Made by a program: the position numbers and the translations under genes. A stretch of 9,050 bases of DNA. Origin: Bacteroidia bacterium (GTDB lineage Bacteria; Bacteroidota; Bacteroidia; Bacteroidales; Tannerellaceae). The notes under the pieces are model-generated. The model saw nothing but the letters and a program-made list of their open reading frames with translations, had not been told where the DNA came from and did no database searches. The stretch spans positions 1 through 9,050 of the forward strand of contig BNTS01000125.1 of the NCBI GenBank assembly GCA_025996775.1, read 5' to 3'. Below are positions 6,548 to 9,050 of this stretch, in pieces. Positions within the stretch are counted from its first letter, which is position 1. Every line of letters starts with the position of its first letter.

Positions 6548-6569
6548 GACGCGGCAAGCCGCGTCTCTA
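6544..6569. repeat. REP-like perfect palindrome inside the PUL operon
   Basis: The arms TAGAGACGCGGC (6544-6555) and GCCGCGTCTCTA (6558-6569) are perfectly complementary with a 2-base centre AA, forming a very stable GC-rich stem in RNA; the effective loop would be about 4 bases. It lies in the 68-base gap between the susD-like stop and the GH43 start. On the transcribed strand it is followed by a mixed AT stretch without a T run, so it is not a classic intrinsic terminator. I recall palindromes of the GTAGAGACGC...GCGTCTCTAC kind as recurrent intergenic repeats in Bacteroidota and cyanobacteria, but could not check this. It may stabilise the upstream susC-susD mRNA or lower enzyme expression. 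Confidence 0.75.
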
Positions 6570-6591
6570 CAAAATTTAATGATAACCTAAA

Positions 6592-8640
6592 TTATTCTGT
6601 TGCGCCTTCGTCGGCTCTGATTGGCCAATAAGGATTCTGATATAGCGGTGAAGTAGTGACATCAGCGCCTGAGGTGGCTGATACCTGGAACTGCTTAACC
6701 ATAATTGGGCGCAAATAGTGAGCTTTTTTCCATGTCATACCATTGTATCCGCTCTGTCCGCTGTAGCGCTCAAACGGACGGAGATATTCGCTTCTGTCTT
6801 TAGAAGACACTTTAGCCGAGGATGATCCATCAGCGACCAAATCAGCAGCATCATACCAACCTTCTATCGGTGTATTCCACAAGTGGAAACCTTCAACATG
6901 ATATGGATTGGAAATCAACTGATCCAATGAACGCCAGCGAGTAAGATCCATGTAGCGAAGTCCTTCGGCCAAGAACTCGCAGCGACGTTCGCGACGGATG
7001 TTATACAAAGTCGGGTCTATCAGTGTACCTGCGGAATAGGATCCCCAGTCGTTTTCTGCTTCCTTGCTCATGTCCGTTTTCGCAATCGTATTGTCGAAGT
7101 TAGGATCCACGTGAGAGCGGTTACGGATAATCGTCCAGTATTCGCGGGCCGAAGCATCCAAGGTTCCAGTCTTTACGTAGCTTGCTTCCATATAGTTCAA
7201 CAACGCTTCGGTAGCCCTGAAACTGATAGATGCCGTAAAGCCGCCGCCATTTGCATAATGTTTCCGATTAAAAGAGCCTCCTTTATGCAGAGCATATCCG
7301 GTGGAATAGCCACGTTCGCCGTCACCATTCGTAATACCGGGGTAAGGTTCTACAAATACGGCTTCCGTACCTTCATTGTTTTCCAGTTCGTACAGGATAT
7401 TTTTTTGTCCGGGTTCTTTCAAGAAGATGGCCAGACGAGAATCACGATTGGTGCGAACATCAGCAATCGTTTTGTCGCCCTTATAATAATTGTCACCGTC
7501 GGAATATGTTCCGTGTGTATAAACTGGTGTTCCGTCTGCCATCAGGTAGTTGTTTACGAATCCGCGGGTAAGACCTATACGGTAGTTTCCACGTCCGGCT
7601 GCAGAGTTTACATTATGCGTAGTTAAACCTCGTGCATATTGACGCCACAACAACACTTCGCTAACACCCGACAGGTCTTCCTGTGCAAACATTTCGTAGT
7701 ACGGATTGACCGGTTCAGCGGCATCTTGTTGCAATACGCCTGTATTGACTGCCAGACTTCCCTTATAAGCATCTGCAACCTGCTTGGATGCGTTGATTGC
7801 TTCGGTCAGGAAAAAATCAATTTCGCTGTCAATACTTCCACTCGGAAACTGATAACCCGAATTATAATCCTTTGTAGCTCCCGGCCATCCATCGCCACCG
7901 GGAACAAAGGCCGTACCCTTATGGTACTTCAGCCAAGTGCCTTCATACAAGGCTACACGCGACTTCAACAACAAGGCAACGTCTTTATTGATGCGAGTGG
8001 TTGCCAGTTTTTTATCAGCAAGCAACGCAGTGGCTTTGTCTAAGTCGGAAAGGATGAAACGGGCTACTTCATTACGAGGGCTGCGTTGCAATGCTTCGCG
8101 CAGTTCGTCCATATTATCGGAGAGAGGCACACTGACGATAGGAAAATCGCCAAACATCTGGTAACGCTTGAAGTAATCGTAAGCACGCAGGAAATAGACT
8201 TCACCAATGTAATGCTTAATGTTTGCCAAATCGCCCGTGATCGTATTCTCTAAACCGTTCAGGTTTTCGCCGAATTTGGGCAGTACTTCAGATAAGAAAA
8301 AGTTGCAACGATATATTTGTTCAAACTTCCAATTGTCATTCTCCGACATATCTACCTTCCAGCGGTCTGTGGTAAAGCGGTCGTGTACCGATACGCCAAC
8401 CTGATTGTCGGTATTATTATCTTCGTCGAAAAGGCCATAGCTCCATGTGGAGTGAGACGGAAGAATGTCGGCGTACATGCGGTTGATATAATTCTCCAAC
8501 TGAGATGCTTCGATGAAATAGGCTTCCGGTGTTATCTGCGACTGAGGTTCTCTGTCGAGAAAGTCATCACATGCTGTAAAGCCGCCTATCAAAGCCAATG
8601 CCAAAAGCGAGCTTAAAAATATTTTATTATTCGTCTTCAT
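6592..8640 (-). CDS. SusD/RagB-like glycan-binding outer-membrane lipoprotein
   Basis: A 682-residue lipoprotein, on the long side for SusD homologues. The signal ends in the lipobox FTAC with Cys24, followed at once by DDFLD, the classic start of mature SusD proteins. The N-terminal SusD-like region covers about 25-240, including YFLRAYDYFKRYQMFGDFP (149-167), the TPR-like helical core hallmark. The C-terminal RagB/SusD region covers about 320-682, with ERRCEFLAEG (551-560) and YMDLTRW (563-569), and the usual ending SPLYQNPYWPI (664-674). It should sit on the cell surface as the lid of the SusC transporter and bind the target glycan. Only 20 bases separate it from the upstream susC-like gene. 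The start has no Shine-Dalgarno but places the lipoprotein signal correctly. Confidence 0.95.
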   Translation of the reverse strand: MKTNNKIFLSSLLALALIGGFTACDDFLDREPQSQITPEAYFIEASQLENYINRMYADILPSHSTWSYGLFDEDNNTDNQVGVSVHDRFTTDRWKVDMSENDNWKFEQIYRCNFFLSEVLPKFGENLNGLENTITGDLANIKHYIGEVYFLRAYDYFKRYQMFGDFPIVSVPLSDNMDELREALQRSPRNEVARFILSDLDKATALLADKKLATTRINKDVALLLKSRVALYEGTWLKYHKGTAFVPGGDGWPGATKDYNSGYQFPSGSIDSEIDFFLTEAINASKQVADAYKGSLAVNTGVLQQDAAEPVNPYYEMFAQEDLSGVSEVLLWRQYARGLTTHNVNSAAGRGNYRIGLTRGFVNNYLMADGTPVYTHGTYSDGDNYYKGDKTIADVRTNRDSRLAIFLKEPGQKNILYELENNEGTEAVFVEPYPGITNGDGERGYSTGYALHKGGSFNRKHYANGGGFTASISFRATEALLNYMEASYVKTGTLDASAREYWTIIRNRSHVDPNFDNTIAKTDMSKEAENDWGSYSAGTLIDPTLYNIRRERRCEFLAEGLRYMDLTRWRSLDQLISNPYHVEGFHLWNTPIEGWYDAADLVADGSSSAKVSSKDRSEYLRPFERYSGQSGYNGMTWKKAHYLRPIMVKQFQVSATSGADVTTSPLYQNPYWPIRADEGATE

Positions 8641-8660
8641 TTTTATTGAGTTTATATAGA

Positions 8661-9050
8661 TTAAAAGGTTACGTTAAGACCAAACGACCATGTTTGCGAC
8701 AATGGATATGCGTTACCATTGCTCTTGATGGCGTTATCAGCTCTACTATCCGTATTTCCACCGTTGATCGTTTCAGGATCGAACAGTTTAGATAAATGAG
8801 TCCCCGTCCACAAGTTTTCACCGGAAACAAAGATGCGTGCTTTGCTGACACCGATTTGTCGTGTCAATAAAGAAGGCAGGGTATAACCTATTTGCAAATT
8901 CTTCAAACGTATGTAAGAAGCATCCTGCAGATAGCGAGTCTGCGCTTTATGATTCTTACCTGGACCATTACTACTCCAACCAAACAAAGCACGTGGATAA
9001 TAAGAATCCAAATTAGCAGGAATCTCTCCGTTCAATCCGGTAGCTTCGGC
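8661..9050 (-). CDS. SusC/RagA-like TonB-dependent transporter, C-terminal fragment (cut by window edge)
   Basis: The frame is open to the right edge, so this is the last 129 residues of a protein that is usually about 1000 residues long; the 5' part lies beyond 9050. The in-frame TTG at 9035 is an internal Leu codon, not a start. Family marks are LQDASYIRLKNLQIGYTLP near the middle, RIFVSGENLW, and a final beta-strand ending in Phe (WSFGLNVTF), which is the outer-membrane barrel assembly signal. It lies 20 bases upstream of the SusD-like gene in transcription order, the standard susC-susD arrangement. It should import oligosaccharides across the outer membrane using TonB energy. The substrate cannot be read from this fragment. 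Confidence 0.93.
   Translation of the reverse strand, partial: AEATGLNGEIPANLDSYYPRALFGWSSNGPGKNHKAQTRYLQDASYIRLKNLQIGYTLPSLLTRQIGVSKARIFVSGENLWTGTHLSKLFDPETINGGNTDSRADNAIKSNGNAYPLSQTWSFGLNVTF

Noticed and set aside
6544..6569. Intrinsic terminator after the SusD-like gene
   Set aside because: The stem is strong but no T run follows it on the transcribed strand, and the downstream genes belong to the same locus; it is better called a REP-like palindrome.
7111..7626. 171-codon open frame on the plus strand opposite the SusD-like gene
   Set aside because: It is a shadow of a strongly supported SusD coding frame, with an arbitrary composition and no recognisable domain.
9033..9035. Start of a complete 124-residue gene at the right edge
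   Set aside because: The codon is TTG and the frame stays open to 9050; the protein is clearly the C-terminus of a SusC-like barrel, so the true start lies outside the window.

Overview
The window looks like a chromosomal piece of a gut-type Bacteroidota, most likely Bacteroides or a close relative. The grounds are a SusC/SusD pair, SusD-type and glycosidase lipoprotein or secreted signal sequences, a match to the Bacteroides -7 promoter box (TAnnTTTG), and start codons that mostly lack a Shine-Dalgarno sequence. All gene identities come from reading the translated sequence; no database search was possible.

Left part, plus strand (1-2948). A 311-base AT-rich leader holds tandem TTGACAAAA repeats, a 19-base inverted repeat, a -7 promoter box and a 14-base palindrome. 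It precedes a compact three-gene operon. Two exported DUF1573 proteins, evidently paralogues sharing an SCGCT motif, are followed 8 bases later by meaB, the P-loop GTPase that protects B12-dependent methylmalonyl-CoA mutase. Two envelope proteins of unknown function are thus co-transcribed with a cytoplasmic metallochaperone GTPase.

Right part, minus strand (3038-9050). Transcription runs from right to left through a polysaccharide utilisation locus (PUL): the C-terminal end of a SusC-like TonB-dependent transporter (cut by the window edge), a SusD-like glycan-binding lipoprotein, a secreted GH43 glycosidase resembling exo-beta-1,3-galactanases, and a GH35 beta-galactosidase lipoprotein with a C-terminal discoidin-like domain. 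The enzyme pair suggests a beta-galactan such as the backbone of type II arabinogalactan; this is inference. SusD would bind the glycan at the surface, SusC would import the oligosaccharides, and the two enzymes would release galactose. No regulator of this PUL is visible and it presumably lies beyond the right edge.

Between susD and the GH43 gene sits a perfect 12-base-arm palindrome (6544-6569) resembling REP-like repeats; it is the clearest non-coding structure in the window. The two transcription units converge at 2949-3037, where no canonical terminator is visible. I see no RNA gene, CRISPR array or transposase. The content is mostly known families. The least understood parts are the DUF1573-DUF1573-meaB operon with its structured promoter region, and the palindrome inside the PUL.
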